Shown here piece after piece: positions 1-7,357 of a stretch of 64,000 bases of DNA. The position numbers and the translations under genes are program-made. This DNA comes from Geothrix paludis. Its GTDB lineage: Bacteria; Acidobacteriota; Holophagae; Holophagales; Holophagaceae. How positions within the stretch are numbered: position 1 is the first letter of the stretch; each line of letters opens with the position of its first letter. A model generated the notes under the pieces. It did not search any database and was not told where the DNA came from. It worked only from the letters and a program-made list of their open reading frames with translations. The stretch covers positions 310,001 through 374,000 of the forward strand of contig NZ_JAKZLC010000001.1 in NCBI RefSeq assembly GCF_022808815.1, given 5' to 3'.

Positions 1-242
1 CGCAGGATCTCGCCCACGCTCACCTGGTTGCAGGGCCGCGTGAGGATGTAGCCGCCCTTGGGGCCGCGCACGCTGGCCACGACGCCGGCCTTCTTGAGCT
101 TGTTGAAGATCTGCTCCAGGAAGGGCAGGGATAGCTTCTGGCGTTCGGCGATCACATGCAGGGGCACCGGCTGGCCATGGCTATGGTGGGCCAGGTCGAA
201 CAGGGCCTGCATGCTGTACCTGCCTCGGGCCGAGATCTTCAC
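1..242 (-). CDS. Rrf2-family transcriptional regulator (partial)
   Basis: The reverse strand encodes the first 80 residues of an Rrf2/IscR-type DNA-binding regulator; the gene runs off the left edge. The start is GTG at 242, preceded by a GGAGAAA ribosome site. The protein opens VKISARGRYSMQALFDLA, the family's typical first helix. The recognition-helix region follows (LSLPFLEQIFNKLKKAG), then the wing motif VRGPKGGY. The family's cysteine cluster would lie beyond the window edge, so I cannot say whether it binds an iron-sulfur cluster. It is divergent from the thioredoxin-like gene at 328, and an imperfect palindrome lies between them, so autoregulation and control of the neighbour are plausible inferences. 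Family assignment is secure; the specific regulon is unknown. Confidence 0.88.
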   Translation of the reverse strand, partial: MKISARGRYSMQALFDLAHHSHGQPVPLHVIAERQKLSLPFLEQIFNKLKKAGVVASVRGPKGGYILTRPCNQVSVGEIL

Positions 243-272
243 GAAACTTTCTCCAGGTTCCAGGCTAGTATT

Positions 273-291
273 CTTGAGTGATTGAGTCAAG
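273..291. promoter_or_regulatory. Imperfect inverted repeat between the Rrf2 gene and its divergent neighbour
   Basis: CTTGA and TCAAG arms flank a 9-bp partly symmetric centre. The repeat lies between the divergent rrf2-type gene and the thioredoxin-like gene. It overlaps the -35 box of the rightward promoter at 282-310. Rrf2 proteins bind inverted repeats in such positions, so this is a candidate operator, by inference only. Confidence 0.4.
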
Positions 292-310
292 TTTATCGCA
301 AGGCTAGACT
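282..310 (+). promoter_or_regulatory. Sigma-70-like promoter for the thioredoxin-like gene
   Basis: TTGAGT, a 17-bp spacer and TAGACT match the -35/-10 consensus at four of six positions each. Transcription would start about 10 bases upstream of the ribosome site of the gene at 328. The -35 box falls inside the inverted repeat at 273-291. Confidence 0.42.
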
Positions 311-327
311 GGCATCCGGAGATTCCC

Positions 328-897
328 ATGAAAGCTGTCTTCCTGGTCCTAGGAACCCTGGGGTTGCAAGCGGAGCCGCCCGCGGTGCCGCCGCCGATTC
401 CGGCCACAACGCCGGGAGGCCTGCCCTGTGATGCCAAGGACCACCAGCCCCTGTTGCTGGGACCCACGACCGCGAAGGAGATCCTGGCCCACCGGGCCGT
501 CTTCCGGGACACGGTCGCGGGCATCCAGCTGCCGGCGGAGCTGACGGCCCGATGGAAGGCCGTGCGCCGCCCTCTCACGCTGGTCGCCGTCTTCGGATCC
601 TGGTGCGGCGACAGCCAGTACCAGCTGCCGGACCTGCTGGCCCTGGAAGCAGAGCCCAGTTCCTTCATCGAGGTCCACTACCTGGGCGTCTATCGGGACA
701 AGCTGCTCACGGAGGCCCAGTGGCCCAAGGGCTGCGCCCCCCAGCCGGTGGTCCGCGTGCCGACCTTCTACCTGTTCGCCACCCAGCCCGGGGGAGGGCA
801 GAAGCTGATGGGGACCGTGGTGGAGAATCCGCCCCGAGCCGGCGAGCGCATGGCGGAGGCCCTGGTGGAGTTGGTGGAAACCGCCGCCAAGGAATAG
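328..897 (+). CDS. Exported thioredoxin-like protein
   Basis: A 189-residue protein with a hydrophobic N-terminus (MKAVFLVLGTLGLQAE) that looks like a short export signal. A thioredoxin-type core begins near residue 80: TLVAVFGSWCGDSQ is the strand and active-site turn, and VPTFYLF, about 60 residues later, supplies the cis-proline strand. The active site reads WCGDS, so the second cysteine of a CxxC pair is missing. Classic dithiol exchange is therefore unlikely; the WCGDS form is known in thioredoxin-fold families of uncertain function. The start has a CCGGAG ribosome site. It may be a periplasmic thiol peroxidase or chaperone-like protein, but the substrate cannot be told. It is followed 40 bases later by the solute-binding gene, possibly on the same transcript. 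Confidence 0.7.
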   Translation: MKAVFLVLGTLGLQAEPPAVPPPIPATTPGGLPCDAKDHQPLLLGPTTAKEILAHRAVFRDTVAGIQLPAELTARWKAVRRPLTLVAVFGSWCGDSQYQLPDLLALEAEPSSFIEVHYLGVYRDKLLTEAQWPKGCAPQPVVRVPTFYLFATQPGGGQKLMGTVVENPPRAGERMAEALVELVETAAKE

Positions 898-937
898 ATT
901 TCAGTCCCACCGCGATCCGGCCGATGGAAGGGACACG

Positions 938-2512
938 ATGCCATGGCGTTCCCTTCTCCTGATCGTCTGCCTCTCCTGGGGCCTGGGCGCCGTTGAGCCC
1001 ATCCGGGTGGCGGTGGATGGCTGGACCACGCTGAACCCCCTCCTCATGACCCGGGACACGGATGGCGAGGCGGTGGACCTCGTCTTCGACCGCCTGGTGA
1101 CCATGAACGCCGAGGGGACCTTCATTCCTGGGCTGCTGCAGAGTTGGACCGTCCTCAAGGGGGGGCGGGAAGTCGTCCTCGACCTGCGCCCGGGCATGAC
1201 CTGGCAGGATGGCACCCCCATCGAGGCGGAGGATCTCGTCTTCACCTGGAAGGCGCTTCGGATGCCCCAGGTGCGGGCCATCGCCGATACGGCCGGCGGG
1301 GTGGCCTCCCTGGACCGCCTGGAAGCCGAGGGGCCCCTGCGAGTGCGCATCCACCTGGCCCGGCCCCGCGGCACGCTCCTCTCCGATCTCTACAACTTCA
1401 TTCCCGTGCCTCGGCGCCACTACCAGGTCGGCCCGAAGCCCCAGTCCGAACCCGTGAACTTCCAGCCGGTGGGTTCGGGCCCCTATCGGCTCGTCGGCAA
1501 AGCCACCACCACGCACCTGAGGCTGGAGCTCTGGCCGGCCTATCGCGGGGCCCACCCTGGTGTCTGGCCCGCCTTCGAGTTCATCGATTCGTCGGAGGAG
1601 ACGAACCTCGTCCAGGCCCTTCTGGAGCGACGGTACCACTACGCCCTGGTGAGGGCCCTGCCGCACTACCTGGTCCGGAAGGGCGCCCAGGGCGGGGGAC
1701 GCCTCCAGGCCTTCTCGGTGCCCCAGGCGGCCTTCGGGGCCTTCTTCCTCAACTGTGATCCCAAGCTGAGCCTGCTGGGCGATGTCGCGTTGCGCCAGGC
1801 CCTGGCGGAGCTGGTGCCCTGGCAGGAGCTGGCGCGCGCCCGGCGCTTCTTCCCGGCCCGGCTCGCCTCCGCCTTCTGGCCCCCCGAGAACTGGGCCCAC
1901 GACGACACCCCGCGACCGCTACCCCAGATCGGACGGGCCGAGGCGATCCTGGAGGCCGCCGGGTGGCGGATGGGCGCGGATGGAATCCGGCATGACGCGC
2001 AAGGCCGGCCCCTCAGCCTGGTGGCCTACGAGCAGAACACCTCCGTCAGCCGCAGCACGGCGCGCCTCCTCGCAGAGGAAGCGGCGAAGGTGGGCATGCG
2101 CATCGAGGTCCGGCGGCTGACCTTCGAGGCGCTCACGGAGAAGTCCACGAATCACGACGGGGACATCTGGTCGTACGGCTGGACGACTTCCCTGGATCCC
2201 GACGTGGATGCCCCCCTGTTCACCAAGGAGGGCTATCGCACCAAGGCGAACGTGAGCAGCTACCTGAATCCGGAGGTGGACCGGTTGTTCGAAGAGGGGC
2301 GCTACACGCTGGATCGGGTCTCCCGCCGGAAGATCTACCTGAAGCTCTCCGAGATCATCTGGCGGGACAAGCCCGTGATCCCCCTCAACTACATCCTGGT
2401 GAGGGTGCTGGCGGACGCCCGGCTACGCGGGGTGTCCTTCAATGTGCTCGGACAGGCCTACGGCTTCTGGCCCGGCAAGCGAGGCTGGAAGCTGGAGGAC
2501 GCCCAGCCTTGA
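938..2512 (+). CDS. ABC transporter substrate-binding protein, peptide/nickel (SBP_bac_5) type
   Basis: A 524-residue protein of the DppA/OppA family, the usual length for this class. Residues 1-18 form a signal peptide (LLLIVCLSWGLGAVEP). The mature protein has the family's landmark segments: DGWTTLNPLLMTRDTDGE at the ligand-cleft start, VLDLRPGMTWQDGTPIEAEDLVFTW near residue 95 (interrupted here only by description), and the C-terminal YLKLSEIIWRDKPVIPL segment. It would capture a peptide or similar ligand in the periplasm for an ABC importer. No permease or ATPase gene lies beside it, so either the transporter is elsewhere or the protein has a receptor-like role. The ligand cannot be inferred from the sequence. 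Confidence 0.85.
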   Translation: MPWRSLLLIVCLSWGLGAVEPIRVAVDGWTTLNPLLMTRDTDGEAVDLVFDRLVTMNAEGTFIPGLLQSWTVLKGGREVVLDLRPGMTWQDGTPIEAEDLVFTWKALRMPQVRAIADTAGGVASLDRLEAEGPLRVRIHLARPRGTLLSDLYNFIPVPRRHYQVGPKPQSEPVNFQPVGSGPYRLVGKATTTHLRLELWPAYRGAHPGVWPAFEFIDSSEETNLVQALLERRYHYALVRALPHYLVRKGAQGGGRLQAFSVPQAAFGAFFLNCDPKLSLLGDVALRQALAELVPWQELARARRFFPARLASAFWPPENWAHDDTPRPLPQIGRAEAILEAAGWRMGADGIRHDAQGRPLSLVAYEQNTSVSRSTARLLAEEAAKVGMRIEVRRLTFEALTEKSTNHDGDIWSYGWTTSLDPDVDAPLFTKEGYRTKANVSSYLNPEVDRLFEEGRYTLDRVSRRKIYLKLSEIIWRDKPVIPLNYILVRVLADARLRGVSFNVLGQAYGFWPGKRGWKLEDAQP

Positions 2513-2518
2513 CCCCGC

Positions 2519-3532
2519 TCAGAGCCGGTCGAAGTGGATGACCTCCACCTTGCCAGGCTTGCCCTTGGGGGCTTCCTCCCGCTCACGCTCGGGGCGGGGC
2601 TCGCGATGGGGCCTGGGCTCGGGCCGCGCTTCGGATTTCGCCTCGGCGTGATGCTTGGGTTCGTGCCGGCGAGGCTCAGGCTCGGGCCGAGGCGCGGGCT
2701 TCGGTGCTGGGGCGGGAGCCAGGCGGTCCCGGCCGGACCACACGGCGCCCACCTGCTTGATGCGGTCCACCAGCCGGGCGGGTTCCAGCACCTGGATGCC
2801 GTCGCCGAACTGCATGGCCCAGCGGGCGATGGCGCGGAGGTCCGTGGCCGTGAAGGTCACGAGGGCCTGGCCGTCGCCCTGTTCTTCGATCTTGAAGCGG
2901 GGGAAGGCCGGGGGCGCCTGCTTCACGGCGAAGACCCACTGCTTGAGCAGGGTGGCCTTCACGGCGATGGGCTCGCCGCCCAGCCAGCCGCCGATCTGGT
3001 TGGCGGGGGTGCCCTCGGCGTAGGGGCCCTGGGCCGCCCGGCCCACGCCCTCGACCTCGTTCACCTCGGCGAGGAGGTCCACCCGGTGGTGGCGCTCGGC
3101 GTTGTAGCGGCGATCCCAGCCCCACACGTACCAGGCCTGGCTGAGGGCGTCGAAGGTGAGCTGCCGGGGTTCGAAGGTGCGCGGCGCGTTGGCATCCGCG
3201 TCGGCGAAGATGAACTCCACGGCGCGACCCTCGCGGATGGCGGCGAGGAGGGCATCCACCAGGGCTGACGGCGCCGCGGCGGGCGCGGCCTTCTTCGCGA
3301 CCGGCTTCGGGGCCGGAGCGGCAGGGGCGATGGGCTCTGGCACGACCTCGACAGCCTTCGCGCCCTTGGCCTTCGCCGGGGCCTTGGCGGCCTTCTTGGC
3401 CTTGGGTTCGGTGGCCTCAGCCTTCTTGGCGGGGGCCTTCTTCGCAGGGGCGGCCTTCGCCTTGGGGGCGGGTTTCTCCACTCCGGCGGTTGCAGCGGTG
3501 GGCTTCTTTCGGGGGGTCTTGGTGACGGCCAT
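2519..3532 (-). CDS. WYL-domain protein with histone-H1-like and charged tails
   Basis: 337 residues in three parts. Residues 1-87 are almost only K, A, P and E, with repeats such as PAKKAPAKK and KAPAKAKGAK, like bacterial histone-H1 tails. Residues 88-165 match a WYL domain: a VEFIF strand, FEPRQLTFDALSQAWYVWGW and an RHHRVDLL strand. Residues 180-262 match the WCX extension (AVKATLLKQWVF, then RWAMQFGDGIQVLEP). The last 70 residues are rich in P, E, R and H. WYL proteins usually carry an N-terminal helix-turn-helix and sense nucleic-acid or nucleotide ligands; here the basic tail replaces it. A role as a non-specific DNA- or RNA-associated regulator is inference. The stop lies 6 bases from the convergent gene at 2512. 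Confidence 0.72.
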   Translation of the reverse strand: MAVTKTPRKKPTAATAGVEKPAPKAKAAPAKKAPAKKAEATEPKAKKAAKAPAKAKGAKAVEVVPEPIAPAAPAPKPVAKKAAPAAAPSALVDALLAAIREGRAVEFIFADADANAPRTFEPRQLTFDALSQAWYVWGWDRRYNAERHHRVDLLAEVNEVEGVGRAAQGPYAEGTPANQIGGWLGGEPIAVKATLLKQWVFAVKQAPPAFPRFKIEEQGDGQALVTFTATDLRAIARWAMQFGDGIQVLEPARLVDRIKQVGAVWSGRDRLAPAPAPKPAPRPEPEPRRHEPKHHAEAKSEARPEPRPHREPRPEREREEAPKGKPGKVEVIHFDRL

Positions 3533-3632
3533 GGGTTCGCGGCTCCTGGCCCATCATCGCCCATTCCGCCAGGGGCGGTCCATGCACAAATCCGCGGCGG
3601 CCATCCTGCCCGTCCGCGGCCATGCTGGAGGG

Positions 3633-4511
3633 ATGGGCCATCGCAACCTCCGCTTCGCCGCCGTCATGGGGCTCCACACGTTCATCTCCGCCGGCACGTA
3701 CCTCCTGGGGAAACCCGCCGCGGACGCGATCCCGACCCTGGCCCTGGGCCTGTTGCGCTTCCTCATCGCCGGCGCGGGATTCCTGATCCTGGCGCGGCTG
3801 CGGCACCTGGAGTTGTGGTCCGTGGCCCGGGCGGAATGGCGGACCTACCTGTGGGCGGGGTTCCTGGGCGTGACGCTGAACCAGCTGGCCTTCCTCGGGG
3901 GCCTGGCCTTCACGTTGCCTTCCCATGCGGCCCTGCTCTACGCGCTGACGCCCACGGTGGTTCTGCTGCTGGCCTGGGCCCGGGGTCAGGAGCGGCCTGG
4001 CCCGCGGAAGCTGGGTGGGCTGGCCTTGGCTTTCTCAGGCGTACTGGTGCTCTTCTCCGGCAAGGCGGGCGGCGCCCTGCCGCCCCGGTGGATCCTGGGC
4101 GACCTGCTGGTGCTGGTGGCGGTGATCGCCTGGGCGGGCTACACCGTGATGAGCCGGCCCCTGGTGCAGAGGGACGGGGCCCAGCGGGCCACCACCCTGT
4201 CCATCCTCTTCGGCCTCGCGATCTTCGCGCCCCTCGGGGCCCTGGGTCTCCCGGGTCTGAAGATGGCCACCGTCCCTCCCGTGGCCTGGGTGGGCCTGGT
4301 CTACCTCGGCCTGATGACCAGCGTGGTGTCCTACCTGCTCTGGTTCCACGCCCTCTCTATCAAGGAACCGAGCCGGGTGGCCATCGCCACCAACGGCCAG
4401 CCCGTGGCCACGGCCATCCTGGCCTGGATCGTCTATGGGCAGGCCATCACACCAGCCTTCGCAGTGGGTGCCGCGCTGGTGCTGGGAGGCGTGCTGCTGA
4501 CGCAGTTGTGA
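3633..4511 (+). CDS. EamA/DMT-family transporter
   Basis: A 292-residue integral membrane protein with about ten hydrophobic helices arranged as two EamA repeats (first repeat from HTFISAGTYLLGKPAAD, second from WILGDLLVLVAVIAWAGYTVMSRPL). This is the 10-TMS drug/metabolite transporter fold, usually exporters of amino acids or other metabolites; the substrate is not evident. The chosen start ATG at 3633 gives the usual family length. It has a GGAGG only one base upstream, so ATG at 3666 is an alternative. The open frame extends further upstream, but that part is antisense to the WYL gene and not hydrophobic. It converges on xerD, with 6 bases between stops. Confidence 0.83.
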   Translation: MGHRNLRFAAVMGLHTFISAGTYLLGKPAADAIPTLALGLLRFLIAGAGFLILARLRHLELWSVARAEWRTYLWAGFLGVTLNQLAFLGGLAFTLPSHAALLYALTPTVVLLLAWARGQERPGPRKLGGLALAFSGVLVLFSGKAGGALPPRWILGDLLVLVAVIAWAGYTVMSRPLVQRDGAQRATTLSILFGLAIFAPLGALGLPGLKMATVPPVAWVGLVYLGLMTSVVSYLLWFHALSIKEPSRVAIATNGQPVATAILAWIVYGQAITPAFAVGAALVLGGVLLTQL

Positions 4512-4517
4512 GGCCTC

Positions 4518-5453
4518 TCATCCACCGGATCGGGGATGGAGCTGATCGTAGAGTGCCCTCAGCCTCGCCTGGTGGACGTGAGTGTAGATCTGGGTCGTGC
4601 TGATGTCGGCGTGGCCGAGCATGGCCTGGACGGCGCGGAGGTCGGCGCCGTGGTCGAGGAGGTGCGTGGCGAACGCATGGCGGAGCACGTGTGGACTCAC
4701 GGCCTCAGCGCGAAGGCCCGCGGCGCGCGCGTAGCCCTTCAGCAGACGCCAGAGGTGCTGGCGCGTGAGGCCCTCGCCCCGCTGGCCCACGAACAGTTCC
4801 ACTCCTTTCGGCTTGAAGCCGGGGCGCAGCGCCAGCCAGGCGCGGATCCAGTGCTCGGCGCCCGCCCCGAAGGGGATCAGGCGCTCCTTGCGGCCCTTGC
4901 CCATGACCTTGAGGAAGCCCTCGTCCAGGAACACGGACAGGGCCGGGAGCTCGGCCAGCTCGGACACGCGCAAGCCCGAGGCGTAGAGCAGTTCCAGCCA
5001 GGCGCGGTCGCGCACGCCCAGGGGGGTGGTGGTGTCCGGCGCCTGAAGCAGGGCCTCCACCTGGCTTTCGCCCAGGGTGCGGGGGAGGATGCGGGGGGGG
5101 CGTGGCGGCTTGACCACCGCCTCGGGACCGGCCCCCTCGCCGCCTTCCATGCGCAGGAAGGACAGGAAGGCGCGCAGACTCGAACTCAGCCGGGCCAGGC
5201 TGCGCGGAGCCTTGCCCTCGGACTGCTGGGCCACCAGGAAGACCGTGAGGTGGTCCCGCGTGAGATCTGTGGGGGAGACCTCCCGGCCGCAGGCCCAGGC
5301 GGCCAGATGGTTCAGGTCCGAGAGGTAGCCCGAGGCCGTGTGGGGTGAAAGTCCCCGCTCCACCGCGAGGAAGGTGCGGAACTCCCGCAGGCTGGCGCCC
5401 CATCCCAGGGGCCATCCATGTTCGGGTTCTTCAAGGGTCTTGGGGCGGGGCAT
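4518..5453 (-). CDS. xerD: Tyrosine recombinase XerD
   Basis: 311 residues, the normal XerD length. An N-terminal SAM-like core-binding domain (residues 15-100, with FLAVERGLSPHTASGYLSDL) precedes the catalytic domain. The catalytic set is visible: R in ASGLRVSELAEL, K in GKGRKERLIPF, HxxR in HVLRHAFATHLL, H in MLGHADISTTQ and Y in IYTHV. The GADLRAVQAMLGHADISTTQIYTHV stretch (abbreviated) is XerD-like rather than XerC-like. With XerC it resolves chromosome dimers at dif during division. A second Xer recombinase of XerC character lies at 40321, so the pair is complete within this window. The start ATG at 5453 excludes an unrelated upstream extension. Confidence 0.88.
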   Translation of the reverse strand: MPRPKTLEEPEHGWPLGWGASLREFRTFLAVERGLSPHTASGYLSDLNHLAAWACGREVSPTDLTRDHLTVFLVAQQSEGKAPRSLARLSSSLRAFLSFLRMEGGEGAGPEAVVKPPRPPRILPRTLGESQVEALLQAPDTTTPLGVRDRAWLELLYASGLRVSELAELPALSVFLDEGFLKVMGKGRKERLIPFGAGAEHWIRAWLALRPGFKPKGVELFVGQRGEGLTRQHLWRLLKGYARAAGLRAEAVSPHVLRHAFATHLLDHGADLRAVQAMLGHADISTTQIYTHVHQARLRALYDQLHPRSGG

Positions 5454-5534
5454 GGGTCCATCCTCCACGGCCCTGGTCCCGGCGCAATCCTTCTGCCGGC
5501 GTCGGGGAGGGAGACGGGTGTCTTTACTCCGGGT

Positions 5535-5563
5535 TTGGACAACGGGGCAGGGGTGTGTTAGGG
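5535..5563 (+). promoter_or_regulatory. Possible acpP promoter
   Basis: TTGGAC, a 17-bp spacer and TTAGGG lie 29 bases before the acpP start. The -10 match is weak, but the position between xerD and acpP is right. Confidence 0.28.
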
Positions 5564-5591
5564 TTTCCAGGTTCGTTTGGAGGAGCCCACG

Positions 5592-5831
5592 ATGGCTGAT
5601 GTGCGTAAGAAGGTCATTGCGATCATTGCTGAGCAGCTGGCCAAGCCCGAAGATTCCATCTCCGAATCCAGCCACTTCGTGGACGACCTCGGCGCCGACA
5701 GCCTCGACACCGTCGAGATCATCATGGCCATCGAAGAGGCCTTCAGCCTCGAGATCCCCGAGAGCGAGCAGGAGAAGATCCGCACGGTGGGCGATGCCAT
5801 CGCCTACATCGAGAAGCACGCGAAGGCCTGA
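5592..5831 (+). CDS. acpP: Acyl carrier protein
   Basis: A 79-residue acidic protein. It carries the DSL motif in LGADSLDTVE; Ser37 is the attachment point for 4'-phosphopantetheine. It carries growing acyl chains in type II fatty acid synthesis in the cytosol. The start ATG at 5592 has an AGGAG ribosome site 6 bases upstream; an earlier in-frame ATG at 5577 lacks one and adds residues not found in the family. fabF follows, the usual acpP-fabF pairing. A terminator-like hairpin lies between them, which may let acpP be made in excess over FabF. Confidence 0.97.
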   Translation: MADVRKKVIAIIAEQLAKPEDSISESSHFVDDLGADSLDTVEIIMAIEEAFSLEIPESEQEKIRTVGDAIAYIEKHAKA

Positions 5832-5846
5832 TCCATCGCGATCGTG

Positions 5847-5890
5847 ACGTGCCGCAGCGCCCCCACGGCCCTGCGGCACGTTTGTTTTCC
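5847..5890 (+). terminator. Terminator-like hairpin between acpP and fabF
   Basis: ACGTGCCGCAG pairs perfectly with CTGCGGCACGT around a 13-base loop, followed at once by TTGTTTT. This has the form of an intrinsic terminator or attenuator. It ends 18 bases before the fabF start, so partial read-through is likely. Confidence 0.75.
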
Positions 5891-5908
5891 GTTCCAAGAG
5901 GTGAATCC

Positions 5909-7162
5909 ATGACCAGGACCGTCCAGCGTCGCCGCGTCGTCATCACCGGCATGGGGACCATCAACCCCTGCGGCCTCACCGTGCCCGAAACCTGGGACAA
6001 CCTGTTGGCGGGGAGAAGCGGCATCGGCCCCATCGACCGCTTCGACGCCACGGACTTCGCCTGCAAGATCGCGGGGCAGGTGAAGGGCTTCAACCCCGAT
6101 CCCTTCATCGACAAGAAGGAACAGAAGAAGATGGACATCTTCATCCAGTACGCCCTGGGCGCCGCCCATGAGGCGTGGGTGGATGCCGGGTTCGATCAGG
6201 TGCAGCTCACCAAGGCCGAGCGTGAAGTGTTCGGCGCGTATATCGGCAGCGGCATCGGCGGCCTCAGTACCATCTGGGACGAGGCCAACGGCTACCGAGG
6301 GCCCCGGCGCACCAGCCCCTTCTTCATACCCAGCCTCATCGTGAACATGGCCAGCGGCCAGGCCAGCATCAAGTACGGCCTGCAGGGGCCCAACAGCGCG
6401 GTGGCCACCGCTTGCGCCACGGGCGCCCATGCCATCGGCGACGCGGCCCGCCTCATTGCCTTCGGCTATGCGGATCGCATGATGGCCGGCGGCAGCGACT
6501 CCGTGGTGAACCAGCTCGGCGTGGGCGGCTTCGCCGCCATGCGGGCCCTCAGCACCCGCAACGACGAGCCCGAGCGCGCCTCCCGGCCTTTCGACGTGGA
6601 CCGTGACGGCTTCGTCATGGCCGAGGGCGCCGGCATCGTCATCCTCGAGGAGTACGAGCTGGCCAAGGCCCGGGGCGCCAAGATCTACGCCGAGGTCGCC
6701 GGCTATGGCATGAGCGGCGACGCCAACCACATCACCAGCCCGGCCCCCGAGGGCGAGGGTGGCCAGCGTGTCATGCGCGCGGCCATCAAGGATGCGGACA
6801 TCGCGCCCGAGGAAGTGGGCTACGTGAACATGCACGGCACCAGCACGCCCGTGGGCGACAAGCTGGAGTGCATGGCCATCCAGAAGGTCTTCGGCGACCA
6901 CGCGAAGAAGATCAAGGTGAGCAGCACCAAGTCCATGCACGGGCACCTGCTGGGCGCCGCCGGCGGCCTGGAGACCATCGTCGCCGTCATGGCCGTCAAG
7001 ACCGGGAAGATCCCTCCCACCATCAACGTGGACCACCAGGACCCCGAATGCGACCTGGACGTGACCGCGAACGCGGCGGGCAAGCTGGACTCCGAATACG
7101 TGATGAACAACGGCTTCGGCTTCGGAGGCACCAATGGGTGCCTGATCCTGCGGAAGGTCTGA
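5909..7162 (+). CDS. fabF: 3-oxoacyl-[acyl-carrier-protein] synthase II
   Basis: 417 residues, the standard length for KASII. The thiolase-fold catalytic triad is visible: Cys in VATACATGAHAIGDAARL, His in NMHGTSTPVGD and His in HGHLLGAAGGLE. The glycine-rich C-terminal NNGFGFGGTNGCLIL loop is also present. FabF condenses malonyl-ACP with acyl-ACP to extend fatty acids. The start ATG at 5909 has an AAGAGG ribosome site. The gene sits directly after acpP, its carrier substrate. Nothing in the sequence suggests a polyketide rather than fatty-acid role. Confidence 0.95.
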   Translation: MTRTVQRRRVVITGMGTINPCGLTVPETWDNLLAGRSGIGPIDRFDATDFACKIAGQVKGFNPDPFIDKKEQKKMDIFIQYALGAAHEAWVDAGFDQVQLTKAEREVFGAYIGSGIGGLSTIWDEANGYRGPRRTSPFFIPSLIVNMASGQASIKYGLQGPNSAVATACATGAHAIGDAARLIAFGYADRMMAGGSDSVVNQLGVGGFAAMRALSTRNDEPERASRPFDVDRDGFVMAEGAGIVILEEYELAKARGAKIYAEVAGYGMSGDANHITSPAPEGEGGQRVMRAAIKDADIAPEEVGYVNMHGTSTPVGDKLECMAIQKVFGDHAKKIKVSSTKSMHGHLLGAAGGLETIVAVMAVKTGKIPPTINVDHQDPECDLDVTANAAGKLDSEYVMNNGFGFGGTNGCLILRKV

Positions 7163-7209
7163 ACGGCAGGCCAATTCGCCGCGAAGATCGAAAGCAGAAC
7201 GGACCAAAA

Positions 7210-7308
7210 CACTCGCAGAGAAAAGTGGAGATGAGCGGAGATCGCGGAGGAGGAAGGCCTGCCTTTTCTCCGCAGTCTCCGTCCTCTCCGCGGTCCTCTG
7301 CGTGAGTG
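7210..7308. repeat. Intergenic inverted repeat built of GCGGAGA-like units
   Basis: CACTCGCAGAG at the left pairs with CTCTGCGTGAGTG at the right (imperfectly, with a 2-base bulge). Inside the arms, degenerate copies of GCGGAGA (left) and TCTCCGC (right) continue the symmetry. A T-rich run (7309-7327) follows, so in RNA it could act as a fabF terminator. The 195-base gap between fabF and uvrB otherwise holds no gene. Two other elements of the same layout but different unit sequence lie at 33997 and 59798. Confidence 0.7.
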
Positions 7309-7357
7309 GTTATTCTTTCTTTTTTTATTCGCGTCTTCGTGCTTTCCTTTTCTTCCC

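Noticed and set aside
3156-3632. N-terminal extension of the EamA transporter
   Set aside because: It lies antisense to the WYL gene's tail, is Ala-rich without membrane character before the first helix, and exceeds family length.
5453-5897. N-terminal extension of XerD beyond ATG 5453
   Set aside because: The upstream frame is antisense to acpP and its promoter region and has no XerD similarity.
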